A DNA stretch of 64,000 nt, from NCBI RefSeq assembly GCF_040546685.1, contig NZ_JBEPOH010000002.1, forward strand, positions 310,001 to 374,000. Reading direction: 5' to 3'. The DNA comes from Variovorax sp. OAS795 (GTDB lineage Bacteria; Pseudomonadota; Gammaproteobacteria; Burkholderiales; Burkholderiaceae_C). Below are positions 52,398 through 61,519 of this stretch, piece after piece (the stretch's first letter is position 1; each line of letters starts with the position of its first letter). Under the pieces are notes generated by a model. The model made no database searches. It saw only the letters and a program-made list of their open reading frames with translations, and had not been told where the DNA came from. Both the position numbers and the translations under genes were made by a program.

Positions 52398-52976
52398 ATG
52401 GGACTTCTGACATTCAGCCTCAACCTCACCCTGGACGGCTGCGTGGACCACCAGGAGGGAATTGCCGACGACGAGACGCACGCCTTCTTCACCCGCCTCA
52501 TGGAGGAGGGCGGGGCGATGCTCTGGGGCCGCGTCACCTACGAAATGATGGAGAGCTACTGGCCGGCGGTCGCCCGCGGCGATGTGGAGGCGCCGCAGGC
52601 GGTGCGCGACTGGGCGGTCAAGCTGGAGACCAAGCCGAAGTACGTCGTGTCGTCGACGCGAACGGACTTCCCGTGGACCCACAGCCACCACATTGCCGGC
52701 GACTTGCGCTCGGGCGTGCAAAACCTCAAGGACGCGACCCCGGCCGGCATGCTCCTCGGTAGCGGCCAACTCGCGACCGAGCTGGACCGGCTGGACCTGA
52801 TCGACGAGTACAAGTTTCTCGTTCACCCCAGGATCGCCGGCCACGGCCCGACCCTGTACCAGGGCGGGCTGCCCAATACCCGACGGCTCGAGCTGGTTTC
52901 GGCGAAGCCGCTCGGCAACGGCGCGGTGGCAATGCATTACCGGCGCGAGCGCCGTTCAGGACAATCACCTGGCTAG
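52398..52976 (+). CDS. RibD C-terminal / dihydrofolate-reductase-like protein
   Basis: A 192-residue protein of the YyaP/RibD reductase group: LTFSLNLTLDGCVDHQEG, GAMLWGRVTYEMMESYWP, KPKYVVSSTRTDFPWTH, MLLGSGQLATELDRLDLIDE and YKFLVHPRIAGHGPTLY. They are NADPH-binding and often act on flavin or pterin-like substrates. The start is the ATG at 52398. A tandem gene to the SnoaL-like one, 50 nt apart. Confidence 0.88.
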   Translation: MGLLTFSLNLTLDGCVDHQEGIADDETHAFFTRLMEEGGAMLWGRVTYEMMESYWPAVARGDVEAPQAVRDWAVKLETKPKYVVSSTRTDFPWTHSHHIAGDLRSGVQNLKDATPAGMLLGSGQLATELDRLDLIDEYKFLVHPRIAGHGPTLYQGGLPNTRRLELVSAKPLGNGAVAMHYRRERRSGQSPG

Positions 52977-53063
52977 TATTCACAGCGATTCTTCTGCAAG
53001 CCTGGTCGCGGCCCCCGGCGATCATCGACCAACGAGCTTCACGTCCAGCGTTGCGCAAGCATC

Positions 53064-53306
53064 ATGAACCTCATGCTTTGGCTCCTCCTGTACGTCTTCA
53101 ACACGGCCTTCGTCTGGTGGGTGGTCTGGGGCGGAGGAGCATCGTGGTTCGAAGGCTTGCGCTCGCTGTTGATCATTGACTGGCTGTGGTCTTACAGTTG
53201 GACCTCAGAGCAGATCGCGCTGTACATTCTGGTTTGCTGGGTTGGCCATACCGTGTGGTTCGTAGTTGGTCTTTTCGTCACGGAAGCACGTGGCTTCTTC
53301 TGGTAG
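53064..53306 (+). CDS. small aromatic-rich membrane protein
   Basis: An 80-residue protein, very rich in Trp and Phe, with two predicted membrane helices (NLMLWLLLYVFNTAFVWWVV and IALYILVCWVGHTVWFVVGL). No family recognised. No clear RBS, so the start is uncertain. Confidence 0.55.
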   Translation: MNLMLWLLLYVFNTAFVWWVVWGGGASWFEGLRSLLIIDWLWSYSWTSEQIALYILVCWVGHTVWFVVGLFVTEARGFFW

Positions 53307-53448
53307 TGGAGCTGGCAGCGATGTTTGATTCAACCAACTCTGGGCGTTCTTCTTCGCGGTTTGGGCCCAGCGGCCGATGGTGAAAATGCGGGAGCGAACC
53401 GCAACTTTCTCGTAGAACTTCGGCTTGCGGCCACAACCAGACTTCGAC

Positions 53449-53802
53449 ATGAGCAGGCAACGCGTTACCGTTTCGCGATTTGAGGGCACCCTGATGGGCA
53501 TGGCGGGCAACGTGTCGCTGTACCGAAAGGGCATCAACGAGTTCTTCCTCTCCCATGGGCTACCGAGGGCGCATGAGGAGTTGGAGGCTGTGCGCAGCCA
53601 ACTGGAGAAGATTCAGATGTACGAAGTCTGCCGTGCGGCACTCATCGAAGCCGAAGCTCTTGTACGGCGAGGGCCTGAACACGACGAACAGGCAGTTGAA
53701 CTTCTGCTGCAAGCCGGAGGAGAACTGGCGCACGCGTCTGGCAGTTTTGACAGATTGCAGCGACGTTTTAGAGCGGCGAACGACGCGAACAAGACCGACT
53801 GA
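53449..53802 (+). CDS. hypothetical protein
   Basis: A 117-residue protein beginning MSRQRVTVSRFEGTLMGMAG. It is helical: RAHEELEAVRSQLEKIQMYE and EAEALVRRGPEHDEQAVELL. No family recognised. It lies in the same lower-GC island as its neighbours, 136 nt before the DUF6228 gene. Confidence 0.55.
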   Translation: MSRQRVTVSRFEGTLMGMAGNVSLYRKGINEFFLSHGLPRAHEELEAVRSQLEKIQMYEVCRAALIEAEALVRRGPEHDEQAVELLLQAGGELAHASGSFDRLQRRFRAANDANKTD

Positions 53803-53938
53803 ACTGTCCGCTTTCGAGCAGTCCCAACTTCTGCTGTGGGCCCGAAGCTCCAAGCCGCGACCGGCTACAGTCGGCCAGAACCAGACCTTCGCGACGCAGG
53901 CAGAATTCGCCCCTAAGCTGACGTTCACGAAGGAAAGC

Positions 53939-54358
53939 ATGGGCGAATTTGTAGTGACCTCGGAGCGCGAGGCGAAGCTTCGGTTCCACTCTCGTCGGTA
54001 TCAACGACAAGGAAGCCTCGTTAGCTACGATGTGACCCTTGAGGGTCATCGATTCAGTGCGACTGCGCGAGTTGGCAACTCGGAGCTCGGAACGTCACCC
54101 GTGGTGCTGTTCAATGAGATGGTCGCCGAACCGTCTGGCTGGGAGGGTGAGAAATCTTGGGCTGCCCTGGACGGGGAGATGAGCATGGCGGCAACTACCG
54201 ATTCGCTTGGACACGTGAATCTTGAAGTCAATCTGGACCCGAGAGACGGACCTCCCGAGTGGTACGTTCGTCTAACGATGGTCCTTGAGGTGGGAAGCCT
54301 GGCGCAACTCGCCGCGGAAGCAGGAGCATTCTTCGGCCAACAAGAAGTCCGGCCATAG
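53939..54358 (+). CDS. DUF6228-like protein
   Basis: A 139-residue protein. The pattern LFNEMVAEPSGWEGEKSWAA, LDGEMSMAATTDSLGHVNLE and MVLEVGSLAQLAAEAGAFF fits the DUF6228 family as I remember it, found near toxin-immunity type genes. The RBS AAGGAAAGC precedes the ATG at 53939; a longer in-frame frame upstream is unlikely to be coding. Function unknown. Confidence 0.7.
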   Translation: MGEFVVTSEREAKLRFHSRRYQRQGSLVSYDVTLEGHRFSATARVGNSELGTSPVVLFNEMVAEPSGWEGEKSWAALDGEMSMAATTDSLGHVNLEVNLDPRDGPPEWYVRLTMVLEVGSLAQLAAEAGAFFGQQEVRP

Positions 54359-54622
54359 GGCCGCACCCGGCCAGAAGCGGTCGTCTAGCGCAGCCTTGGA
54401 AAGCGGTGACCGGATTTCGTGATAGTGGAGATGTGCTGCCATGCCGCAGGGATTCAGTACGGCGGAACGACCCTGTCACTGCGCTGAGCCCGTGCGCATT
54501 CGGTCCTCCAAAAAAGCTGGAGCAACCGCACGACTGCGCTGAGCAGAGGAAGTTGACGTGGCTTGTCGCTGGATCGCTCGGCGCAGCTAACGCTCACATC
54601 CGCAGCGACATCCTTTTCCCAT

Positions 54623-54946
54623 TCAAGCATTGACACGGGGCGTGGCGGGCTTTCTATTGGCGGTGTCCCGAACGACGTTGCAAACCTGCACGCGGTACTC
54701 CGAGAAGAACACCTGCCGCCCCGTCTTCTTGGCCTCCATGTGTTCGGGATGGGTCGCCCAAGCCCGCAGGCCTTCCTCGGAATCAAACTCGACGATCGTC
54801 ACACGTTCGCCATCTGCGGCGGTGAAGCCTTTGTGCGAGATGTAGCCGGCAATGCCTTTGGCAAGTTCGCTCATCCGAGCTGCAGTTTGTTGGTATTCGT
54901 CTTGGGATTCGGCGTTCAGTCTGGATCTGAAAACGGTCACGATCAT
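54623..54946 (-). CDS. antibiotic biosynthesis monooxygenase (ABM) domain protein
   Basis: A 107-residue ABM-type dimeric alpha-beta barrel: MIVTVFRSRLNAESQDEYQQ, SELAKGIAGYISHKGFTAAD, GERVTIVEFDSEEGLRAWA and HPEHMEAKKTGRQVFFSEYR. Members include quinol monooxygenases and heme-degrading proteins, but most are unassigned. The RBS AAGG is upstream. It is divergent from a LysR regulator across 115 nt. Confidence 0.88.
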   Translation of the reverse strand: MIVTVFRSRLNAESQDEYQQTAARMSELAKGIAGYISHKGFTAADGERVTIVEFDSEEGLRAWATHPEHMEAKKTGRQVFFSEYRVQVCNVVRDTANRKPATPRVNA

Positions 54947-55061
54947 GGGGTGCCTTGCAAGGAGAGGTGGGTCTTCGACAAATGAAGTGGCCGTAGTTTA
55001 TGAATCGGATTCCGTCTCGTAAAATGAATAGTTCGAACGAAATTATTCTCCGATTGAGAAC

Positions 55062-55955
55062 ATGGACCTCTCCGATTTGCGCGTCTTCCAAGCCGTTGTT
55101 ACGGCCGGCGGCATTACGCGGGCGGCCGCTCTGCTGCATCGCGTTCCCTCCAACGTCACGACGCGCATCAAGAATCTTGAGGACGACCTCGGCGTCGCGC
55201 TCTTCAGTCGGGAGGGGCGGCGTCTCCAGCTGTCACCGCAGGGGAAGGTGCTGCTCGAGTTCGCAAACCGTCTGCTGTCGTTGGCCGAGCAAGCGCGTAA
55301 TGCCATGCACGAACAGGTGCCGCGCGGTGTCCTTCATCTGGGCGCCATGGAAAGCACAGCGGCCATCCGTCTACCGTCGCTTCTTGGGCAAATCCACAAG
55401 CGTTACCCGGAGTTGTCGATAGAGCTTCGCACGGGCGCCCCGCGTCCGCTAACAATCCGCGTCTTGTCAGGGGAACTCGACGCAGCCCTGGTCGCTGAAC
55501 CGATTTCCGATCCGCAGTTGGAAAGCCTCGTCCTGTGTACGGAACAACTCGTGATCATTGGTCCTGTTGGTCACCCGCCCATTCGCTCTGCCCACGACAT
55601 CCGCAAAGGCACGCTTCTAGTTTTCGAGCCTGACTGTCCCCATCGTCAACGATTGGAAGCCTGGTGCGCTCGAGACAACATGGCGCCGCGACGAATCATC
55701 GAGGTCGGCTCCTACCACGCCATCCTCGGGTGTTGCGTGGCAGGCATGGGCGTCGCACTAATTCCGGCGGCCGTGTTGGACACCTACACCGAACGCGCGC
55801 GGCTTTCGGAGCACAAGCTCAAGGGCGATTTCCGGACGGTGAGGACGATGCTCATTTGGCGCAAAGACTCGCCGCAGCCAAAAGTAAAGCTATTGGCGGA
55901 CTTGATCCGGGAGAAGCAGCCAAAACGGCCAAGGTCATCGGCGCAGATCGTATAA
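55062..55955 (+). CDS. LysR-family transcriptional regulator
   Basis: A 297-residue LTTR. HTH DLRVFQAVVTAGGITRAAAL and PSNVTTRIKNLEDDLGVALF, then a ligand-binding domain (LHLGAMESTAAIRLPSLLGQ). The sequence resembles the CbbR/GltR-type group that represses a divergent gene. A GTTCGAAC palindrome (55031-55038) lies 24 nt before the ATG, in the region shared with the divergent ABM-protein gene. Confidence 0.88.
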   Translation: MDLSDLRVFQAVVTAGGITRAAALLHRVPSNVTTRIKNLEDDLGVALFSREGRRLQLSPQGKVLLEFANRLLSLAEQARNAMHEQVPRGVLHLGAMESTAAIRLPSLLGQIHKRYPELSIELRTGAPRPLTIRVLSGELDAALVAEPISDPQLESLVLCTEQLVIIGPVGHPPIRSAHDIRKGTLLVFEPDCPHRQRLEAWCARDNMAPRRIIEVGSYHAILGCCVAGMGVALIPAAVLDTYTERARLSEHKLKGDFRTVRTMLIWRKDSPQPKVKLLADLIREKQPKRPRSSAQIV

Positions 55956-56064
55956 CGCAAGGCAGCTTGAGGGCTCAAGCGCGCGCCTGTTTTCTTTGAT
56001 CGAACGACTGCTTTGGCGTGCGGCGAAGGTCGGAAATGGGCCCGAAGCAGCCTTCCACCGCACC

Positions 56065-56934
56065 CTACAGCCCCTGTCCTTCCCGCGGTATTCCCGTGAC
56101 AGTGACAGGCGAGGGTGCACGCGTGGCGCGCTTGAATATCGACGGCGAGATCCCGGTGTGCTCCTTGAAGAAGCGCGAGAAGTTGCCGGGCGCTGAAAAT
56201 CCCAGGTCGAGCGCAACGTCCGTGAGTTCGCCGCCTTCACTGACGCGCCGCATCGCTTCCTCGACTCTCACGCCGCTCCAGAACACCTGCGGCGTCGTGT
56301 GCAGCTGGTCGCGGAACAGGGCGAAAAAATGCGCACGCGAGAGGCCGACCTTGGCCGCGATCTCGTCGATGGTCGTTTTCTCGGACACATGGGCACGCAT
56401 GTGGGCGATGGCAGCGCGCAGGCGGTGGTCCAGCGTCACGCCGATACCGCCCGCAACAGCGGTGGCATCGCCGCCCGTCGTCGAGGCAGCGATGGCCGCC
56501 TCCAGCAAGCGCTCCACCTCCTGGTCGATCTGCTCGCGCCCGCTGCCGGCGGAAATCATCAGGTCGAGCACGCGCCAGCATGAGCGCCGCAATGCGTCAC
56601 CGATCGGCACGCGCGGCGAGGGAAACCGGAAGCTGCGTTCCTTGGCGTGGCTGAGCTCGTCGAGCCAGTCTTTCTTGATCATGAAGACGATGAACAGGCT
56701 CGATCCGCTGTCGTCCAGGCGCACCATGTCGTGCGCCTCGAACGCGTTCACCCCCAGCGCCACGCTCTCGCTGTAGTCGACGGTTTCGGTGCCGACGTGC
56801 GCGCAGGCGCGCGCTCCGCCCAGCCAGAGGGCGAGCTGGGTTTCAGAGTGCGCGTGCGACACCAGGTTGGCGCTCGCCTCCAGGACGATGGCCGTGCCGA
56901 ACGCGCCTTCGTGGAGTGCATAGGCTTCCTGCAT
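56065..56934 (-). CDS. AraC-family transcriptional regulator
   Basis: A 289-residue protein with an N-terminal cupin-like sensor and C-terminal AraC HTH: KTTIDEIAAKVGLSRAHFFA and LTDVALDLGFSAPGNFSRFF with KEHTGISPSIFKR. It is divergent from the catabolic operon at 57120 across 185 nt, so it is the probable activator. The cupin part (SHAHSETQLALWLGG) should bind the inducer. Confidence 0.88.
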   Translation of the reverse strand: MQEAYALHEGAFGTAIVLEASANLVSHAHSETQLALWLGGARACAHVGTETVDYSESVALGVNAFEAHDMVRLDDSGSSLFIVFMIKKDWLDELSHAKERSFRFPSPRVPIGDALRRSCWRVLDLMISAGSGREQIDQEVERLLEAAIAASTTGGDATAVAGGIGVTLDHRLRAAIAHMRAHVSEKTTIDEIAAKVGLSRAHFFALFRDQLHTTPQVFWSGVRVEEAMRRVSEGGELTDVALDLGFSAPGNFSRFFKEHTGISPSIFKRATRAPSPVTVTGIPREGQGL

Positions 56935-57119
56935 CTGCGTACTTCATCGAGGTCGTTTGCGGCAATTGTTCCTCTCCGCGCCCCCGGCCGGCATAGCGCC
57001 CCGGGTAAATCCTTAGGAGCACACCAGACGATCCGATACGCCGGCGGACCGGCCGATAAGCGCGCCAGGCCCGCAATTCCTAAAGTTGGCACATCGCTAG
57101 AACACAGGAGCAAACCTTC

Positions 57120-57989
57120 ATGCGAATTGCCACTTTCACGAGCGAAGGCCACCGCAAGGTCGGCCTCGTGTCCGCCGACGGGAAGACCGTCTCCCCCCTC
57201 GAGCTCACGCAGGCCCAGGCCGACAGCGGCGTGCTGACGCTGATCGAAACCCTGGCCGAAGGCGGCGCGCTGCCGGAGCCTGCCGGTCCCCCGGTCGCGC
57301 TGTCCGAGGTGGTGCTCGATGCGCCGTTGCCCAAGCCGCGCCGCAATCTATGGTGCGTCGGGCGCAACTACCATGCGCACGCCAAGGAACTGTCGGCCTC
57401 GGTGTTCAAGGACAACGCGGCCAGGACCGACGAGTGGCCCATCGTCTTCACCAAGGTGCCCGAGTGCGTCGTGGGCCCGCATGACGACGTGCTCGTGCCT
57501 GCCGAGGTGTCCACGCAGATCGACTACGAGGCCGAACTGGCCGTGGTGATCGGCAAGGGCGGCAAGAACATCACGCGCACTGCTGCGATGTCGCATGTGT
57601 TCGGCTACACGGTGGTCAACGACGTGACCGCGCGAGACGTCCAGATGCGCCATGGGCAATGGGACCTGGGGAAATCCTTCGACACCTTCTGCCCCATGGG
57701 CCCGTGGATCGTCACGGCCGACGAGTTCGACGGCACAAGGACGCGCGTGCGCTGCTGGGTCAACGGCGAGCTGCGCCAGGACGGCCCGACCGAGAACATG
57801 ATCTTCGACATTCCCACGCTGATCGAGACCATCTCGCGCGGCATCACGCTCTACCCCGGCGATGTGATCGCCACGGGCACGCCGGCCGGCGTCGGCATGG
57901 GCATGAGCCCGCCGCGCTACCTGCGCGCCGGCGACGTAGTGCGCGTGGAGATCGACGGGCTGGGCGCCATCGAGAACAAGTTCGTCTGA
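57120..57989 (+). CDS. fumarylacetoacetate hydrolase family protein
   Basis: A 289-residue FAH-family hydrolase or isomerase. Divalent-metal site: YEAELAVVIGKGGK, VNDVTARDVQMRHGQWDLGK, and GTPAGVGMGMSPP in the active-site cap. The family cleaves or isomerises acyl-pyruvates in aromatic degradation. RBS CAGGAG upstream. It opens a three-gene unit with an alpha/beta hydrolase and an amidohydrolase, consistent with a ring-cleavage catabolic route. Confidence 0.92.
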   Translation: MRIATFTSEGHRKVGLVSADGKTVSPLELTQAQADSGVLTLIETLAEGGALPEPAGPPVALSEVVLDAPLPKPRRNLWCVGRNYHAHAKELSASVFKDNAARTDEWPIVFTKVPECVVGPHDDVLVPAEVSTQIDYEAELAVVIGKGGKNITRTAAMSHVFGYTVVNDVTARDVQMRHGQWDLGKSFDTFCPMGPWIVTADEFDGTRTRVRCWVNGELRQDGPTENMIFDIPTLIETISRGITLYPGDVIATGTPAGVGMGMSPPRYLRAGDVVRVEIDGLGAIENKFV

Positions 57990-57999
57990 AAGGCTGCGC

Positions 58000-58788
58000 A
58001 TGACGACTCAAGTTCTGAATGGCCTGGCTGTCGAGGTTGACGGCCAAGGCGCTGCATTGCTGTGCATCCACGGGCTGGGCGGCTCTTCGAACAACTGGAC
58101 ACCCGTGCTGCCGGCGCTCGGCAGTTTCCGGCGCATCAGACCCGACCTGCCGGGCAGCGCAAGGTCACCGCTGCCAGCGGACGGCAAGGCCTTGTCGATC
58201 GCCCGCTACGTGGACGCAATGCTGCGGCTGCTCGCGGCGCTCGACGTCGGCGCGGTGCATGTGATGGCGCACTCGATGGGCACGATCGTCGCCCAGCACC
58301 TGGCGGTGCGCAGCCCCGGCCTTGTCAAATCGCTGGCGCTCTTCGGACCGCTGGCGGCGCCACCCGATGCGACCCGCCCCAACATCGCGGCCCGTGCCCA
58401 GGCCGCGCGCGGCGGTGCGGCGGCCATGCAGGAGATCGCCGATGCCATCGTCAAGGCTGCGACAAGCACGCACACCAAGGAACAGCAGCCGGCAGTGCTC
58501 GCACTGGTGCGCGAGAGCGTCATGCGCCAGTCGCCCGAGGGCTACGCGCAAAGCTGTGCGGCGCTCGCCGATGCAGAGGCGGCCGCGCTCGAACGCATCG
58601 GCGTGCCGACGCTGCTGGTGACCGGCGACCAGGACGGTGTCGCACCGGCGGCGAACGTCCGTGCCATGCAGGAACGCATCGCGGGCAGCCGCCTCGTCGT
58701 GCTCGACGGATGCGGCCACTGGACGACCTTCGAGCAGCCGCAACGCTGCGCACAGGAACTCGACGCCTTCTACGCCGAAATGCGCTGA
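58000..58788 (+). CDS. alpha/beta hydrolase
   Basis: A 262-residue hydrolase of the 3-oxoadipate enol-lactonase / C-C hydrolase class. Oxyanion motif IHGLGGSSNNW, nucleophile S92 (VMAHSMGTIV), acid Asp in TGDQDGVAPA and catalytic His in GCGHWTTFEQP. It follows the FAH gene by 10 nt. The exact substrate is not assigned; a lactone or ring-fission product is likely. Confidence 0.9.
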   Translation: MTTQVLNGLAVEVDGQGAALLCIHGLGGSSNNWTPVLPALGSFRRIRPDLPGSARSPLPADGKALSIARYVDAMLRLLAALDVGAVHVMAHSMGTIVAQHLAVRSPGLVKSLALFGPLAAPPDATRPNIAARAQAARGGAAAMQEIADAIVKAATSTHTKEQQPAVLALVRESVMRQSPEGYAQSCAALADAEAAALERIGVPTLLVTGDQDGVAPAANVRAMQERIAGSRLVVLDGCGHWTTFEQPQRCAQELDAFYAEMR

Positions 58789-58847
58789 AGCGGCACCAAG
58801 CCCCCATTTCGACAACCCATCGCCGGCACGCGCCGGAGGAGACAACG

Positions 58848-60188
58848 ATGACCCGTATTGCATTCACCAACGTCCGCATCTTCGACGGCTCGGGCGAGGA
58901 GCCCTACGCCGGTGACCTTCTCGTCGAGGGCAAGCGCATCGTCGAGGTGGCGCGCTTCCCCAGTTGCGTGAGCACCGACGATGCGCGCGTGATCGACGGC
59001 AAGGGCCGCTTTCTGATGCCGGGCATGACCGAGGCCCACACGCATTTCTCCTGGAACGACCAGCCCTCGCTCGCAGCCATCCAGTTCATGCCGCCCGAAG
59101 AGCACATGCTCTGGTGCGTGCGCGTGGCCAAGCGCTACCTCGACATGGGGTGGACCTCGGCGATCGGCGCCGCAGCGGCCAAGCCGCGGCTGGACGTGGT
59201 CTTGCGAAATGCCATCGACGCGGGTGAGTTTCCCGGGCCGCGCTACCTGGCCGGCAGCCAGGAGATCACCACCATCGGCGCGCTGGGCGACAACACGCTG
59301 CCGCACATGAAGTTCGAGGAACTGAGCTTCGGCAGCGTGTGCAGCGGACCCGAAGAGATCCGCCGGTCGGCCCGCACCTTCATCAAGTACGGGGTCGACC
59401 ACCTGAAGATCAATCTGTCGGGCGAGTACATCGCCGGCCTGCCGGCCGAGATGTCGCCGTTTGCGGAAGACGAAGTCGCCATGCTGGCGCAGGAAGCCAA
59501 GCGCTACGGCAAACGCATGGCCGCGCATGCGCGCTCGAGCGAGTCGGTCAAGCAGTGCGTGCGCCATGGCATCGAGATGGTCTACCACGCGAGCTTTGCC
59601 GATGCGGAGGCGCTGGACATGCTGGAGGCGGCCAAGGACAAGCACTTTGTTGCGCCCGGCATCGGCTGGCTGATCCGCACGACCTACAACGCGGCCGACT
59701 ACGGCATCACCGAGGCCGTGGCGACGCAGATGGGCTACAAGCGCGAGCTGGAGATCGCGTCGGCTTCATTGCGCGAGATGCACAAGCGCGGCATTCGCAT
59801 CCTGCCCGGTGGCGACTACGGCTTTGCGTGGATGCCGCACGGCACCAATGCCAACGACCTGCAGTACTTTGTCGACTACATCGGCATGACGCCCAAGGAG
59901 GCACTGATGGCGGCAACGCGCCTGGGCGGGCAGATCATGCTGCGGCCCGACGAGCTGGGTCAGTTGAAGGCGGGCTTTCTCGCCGACATCGTCCTCGTCG
60001 ACGGTGATCCGCTGCAAGACCTGTCGCTGCTGACGGACCCGGCCAAGGTTCAACTGGTGATGAAAGATGGCGTGATCCACAAGGACTGCGCAACGCCCGT
60101 TCCATCACACGCGGCACTGCACCTGGCAGGCGCCGACACGCCGCTGCAGGAGCAGGGCGTCAAGGAAGCGCTGGCAGAGATGGACTGA
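58848..60188 (+). CDS. amidohydrolase family protein
   Basis: A 446-residue TIM-barrel amidohydrolase. Metal ligands: H64/H66 (TEAHTHFSW), Lys in DHLKINLSGE (likely carboxylated), His in MAAHARSSES, His in VYHASFADAE and Asp in LPGGDYGFA. Members act on imidazolone-propionate- or prolidase-like substrates; the substrate here is open. RBS GGAGGAGACAACG. It is the last gene of the catabolic unit (59 nt gap). Confidence 0.9.
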   Translation: MTRIAFTNVRIFDGSGEEPYAGDLLVEGKRIVEVARFPSCVSTDDARVIDGKGRFLMPGMTEAHTHFSWNDQPSLAAIQFMPPEEHMLWCVRVAKRYLDMGWTSAIGAAAAKPRLDVVLRNAIDAGEFPGPRYLAGSQEITTIGALGDNTLPHMKFEELSFGSVCSGPEEIRRSARTFIKYGVDHLKINLSGEYIAGLPAEMSPFAEDEVAMLAQEAKRYGKRMAAHARSSESVKQCVRHGIEMVYHASFADAEALDMLEAAKDKHFVAPGIGWLIRTTYNAADYGITEAVATQMGYKRELEIASASLREMHKRGIRILPGGDYGFAWMPHGTNANDLQYFVDYIGMTPKEALMAATRLGGQIMLRPDELGQLKAGFLADIVLVDGDPLQDLSLLTDPAKVQLVMKDGVIHKDCATPVPSHAALHLAGADTPLQEQGVKEALAEMD

Positions 60189-60604
60189 CCGAGGTCCGTC
60201 CGGGGATGGCTCCTGCGGATGGCTATCGCGCCGGGCGCTGGGCGATTCTTGCGGTACGAGTTCTTGAGCGCGATCTTTCCGTCCCGGAAGGTGAACACGT
60301 CGCAGCCATTGACCTCGACACGGGAGCCGTCCGCGCGCGTTCCGGTGAAGGTCCATTCGGACACCCCGCGGTCGCCCCGAACGAAGTGGCGCGGGTGAAG
60401 CCATTGCGCGTCGGGAAAGGTCTTCCAGGTGTCGGAGAAGCCGGCACGGACGGCCTCCCTGCCGATGTACGAGGTTCCGCAAACCTCAGGGCCGGCGGAC
60501 GCTTCGAACACGCAGTCGTCCGTCATGAAGCCCATGAGCAATTCGACATCGTGGTTGTTCCAGGCGTCGGCGAAGGCCTGCAGGGTTGCAACAGTGACGT
60601 TCAT
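60050..60604 (-). CDS. NTF2/SnoaL-like protein with antisense C-terminal extension
   Basis: A 184-residue reading frame. The first about 125 residues form a complete SnoaL/NTF2-like domain (LQAFADAWNNHDVELLMGFM, PDAQWLHPRHFVRGDRGVSE, NGCDVFTFRDGKIALKNSYR). The remaining about 60 residues (from RSHPRTDLGQSISAS) have no relation to the fold. About 46 of them are encoded antisense to the 3' end of the amidohydrolase gene (60050-60188). Normal members end near residue 130, so the original stop has probably been lost by mutation or frameshift. Confidence 0.75.
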   Translation of the reverse strand: MNVTVATLQAFADAWNNHDVELLMGFMTDDCVFEASAGPEVCGTSYIGREAVRAGFSDTWKTFPDAQWLHPRHFVRGDRGVSEWTFTGTRADGSRVEVNGCDVFTFRDGKIALKNSYRKNRPAPGAIAIRRSHPRTDLGQSISASASLTPCSCSGVSAPARCSAACDGTGVAQSLWITPSFITS

Positions 60605-60625
60605 GATTCACCTCCATGGTGTTCG

Positions 60626-61519
60626 CTACCCAGTAATGATCGGTTTGAGCGCGTCGATCTCCGTGGCAATGAAGTCGAAGAACGCGCTGACGCGGGCCGT
60701 CTTTCGAATCTCGGGCATCGCGAGGAGCCGCCAGTCCCGCGACAGCGCCGGGATCGGACCGAGCACCCGGACAAGCTCGGTCTCGGAATCCCCGAGCGCG
60801 GTCGGCAGCGGCGCAATGCCGACACCGGCCTTCACCGACAGCAGGAGACCGAGCACACTGCCGCTGCGGGCCACGATGCTCGCGTCCGGTGCAACCTGGC
60901 GCAGCCACTGGCTCGCGCGGTGGCCCGCCATGCTCTCTTCGAACCCCGCCAGAGGATGTGCCTGGATTTCCTCGATGGACGAAGGCTTGCCATGGCGCGC
61001 CACGTAGTCGCGGCTCGCATAGACGGCCCACAATGAGTCGCCGACCTTGCGGCCGACCAGCACGGCATCGTCGGTGTCGCCTGAGCGCAGTGCGACGTCG
61101 GCTTCGCCGGTGCGCAGGTCGACGTATTTGTCGCTCATCACGAATTCCACGTGCAGCGTCGGATGCAGCGCATGGAAGCGATCCAGCAGGCCGGATTGCA
61201 TCAACCGGTTCACGAGCGGTTCCGGGCAGGTGAGCCGGATCACCCCCGCCGCATTGCGCTTCGAATCGGCCAGCACCTGTTCGAACCTGCCGACGGCCTG
61301 CCCGACCTCACGCGCGGCTTCCAGCACCTCGGCGCCGAAGTCGGTGAGCCTGTAGCCGGTGGTATGGCGCTGGACCAGCGCACGGCCGATGTGCCGCTCC
61401 AGCGCGGTCAGCCGCCGCTGCACCGTCGACTGATCGACCCCCAGGGCCCGGCCCGCGGCCAGGGTGCTGCCGTGCTGTGCCACGGCGACAAAGTATTTCA
61501 GGTCGTTCCAGTCGAGCAT
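60626..61519 (-). CDS. LysR-family transcriptional regulator
   Basis: A 297-residue LTTR. HTH DLKYFVAVAQHGSTLAAGRA and DQSTVQRRLTALERHIGRAL, then an effector domain (VIRLTCPEPLVNRLMQSGLL, LRTGEADVALRSGDTD). Divergent from the methyltransferase gene across 102 nt and 21 nt upstream of the NTF2-like gene on the same strand. It may control either. Confidence 0.89.
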   Translation of the reverse strand: MLDWNDLKYFVAVAQHGSTLAAGRALGVDQSTVQRRLTALERHIGRALVQRHTTGYRLTDFGAEVLEAAREVGQAVGRFEQVLADSKRNAAGVIRLTCPEPLVNRLMQSGLLDRFHALHPTLHVEFVMSDKYVDLRTGEADVALRSGDTDDAVLVGRKVGDSLWAVYASRDYVARHGKPSSIEEIQAHPLAGFEESMAGHRASQWLRQVAPDASIVARSGSVLGLLLSVKAGVGIAPLPTALGDSETELVRVLGPIPALSRDWRLLAMPEIRKTARVSAFFDFIATEIDALKPIITG

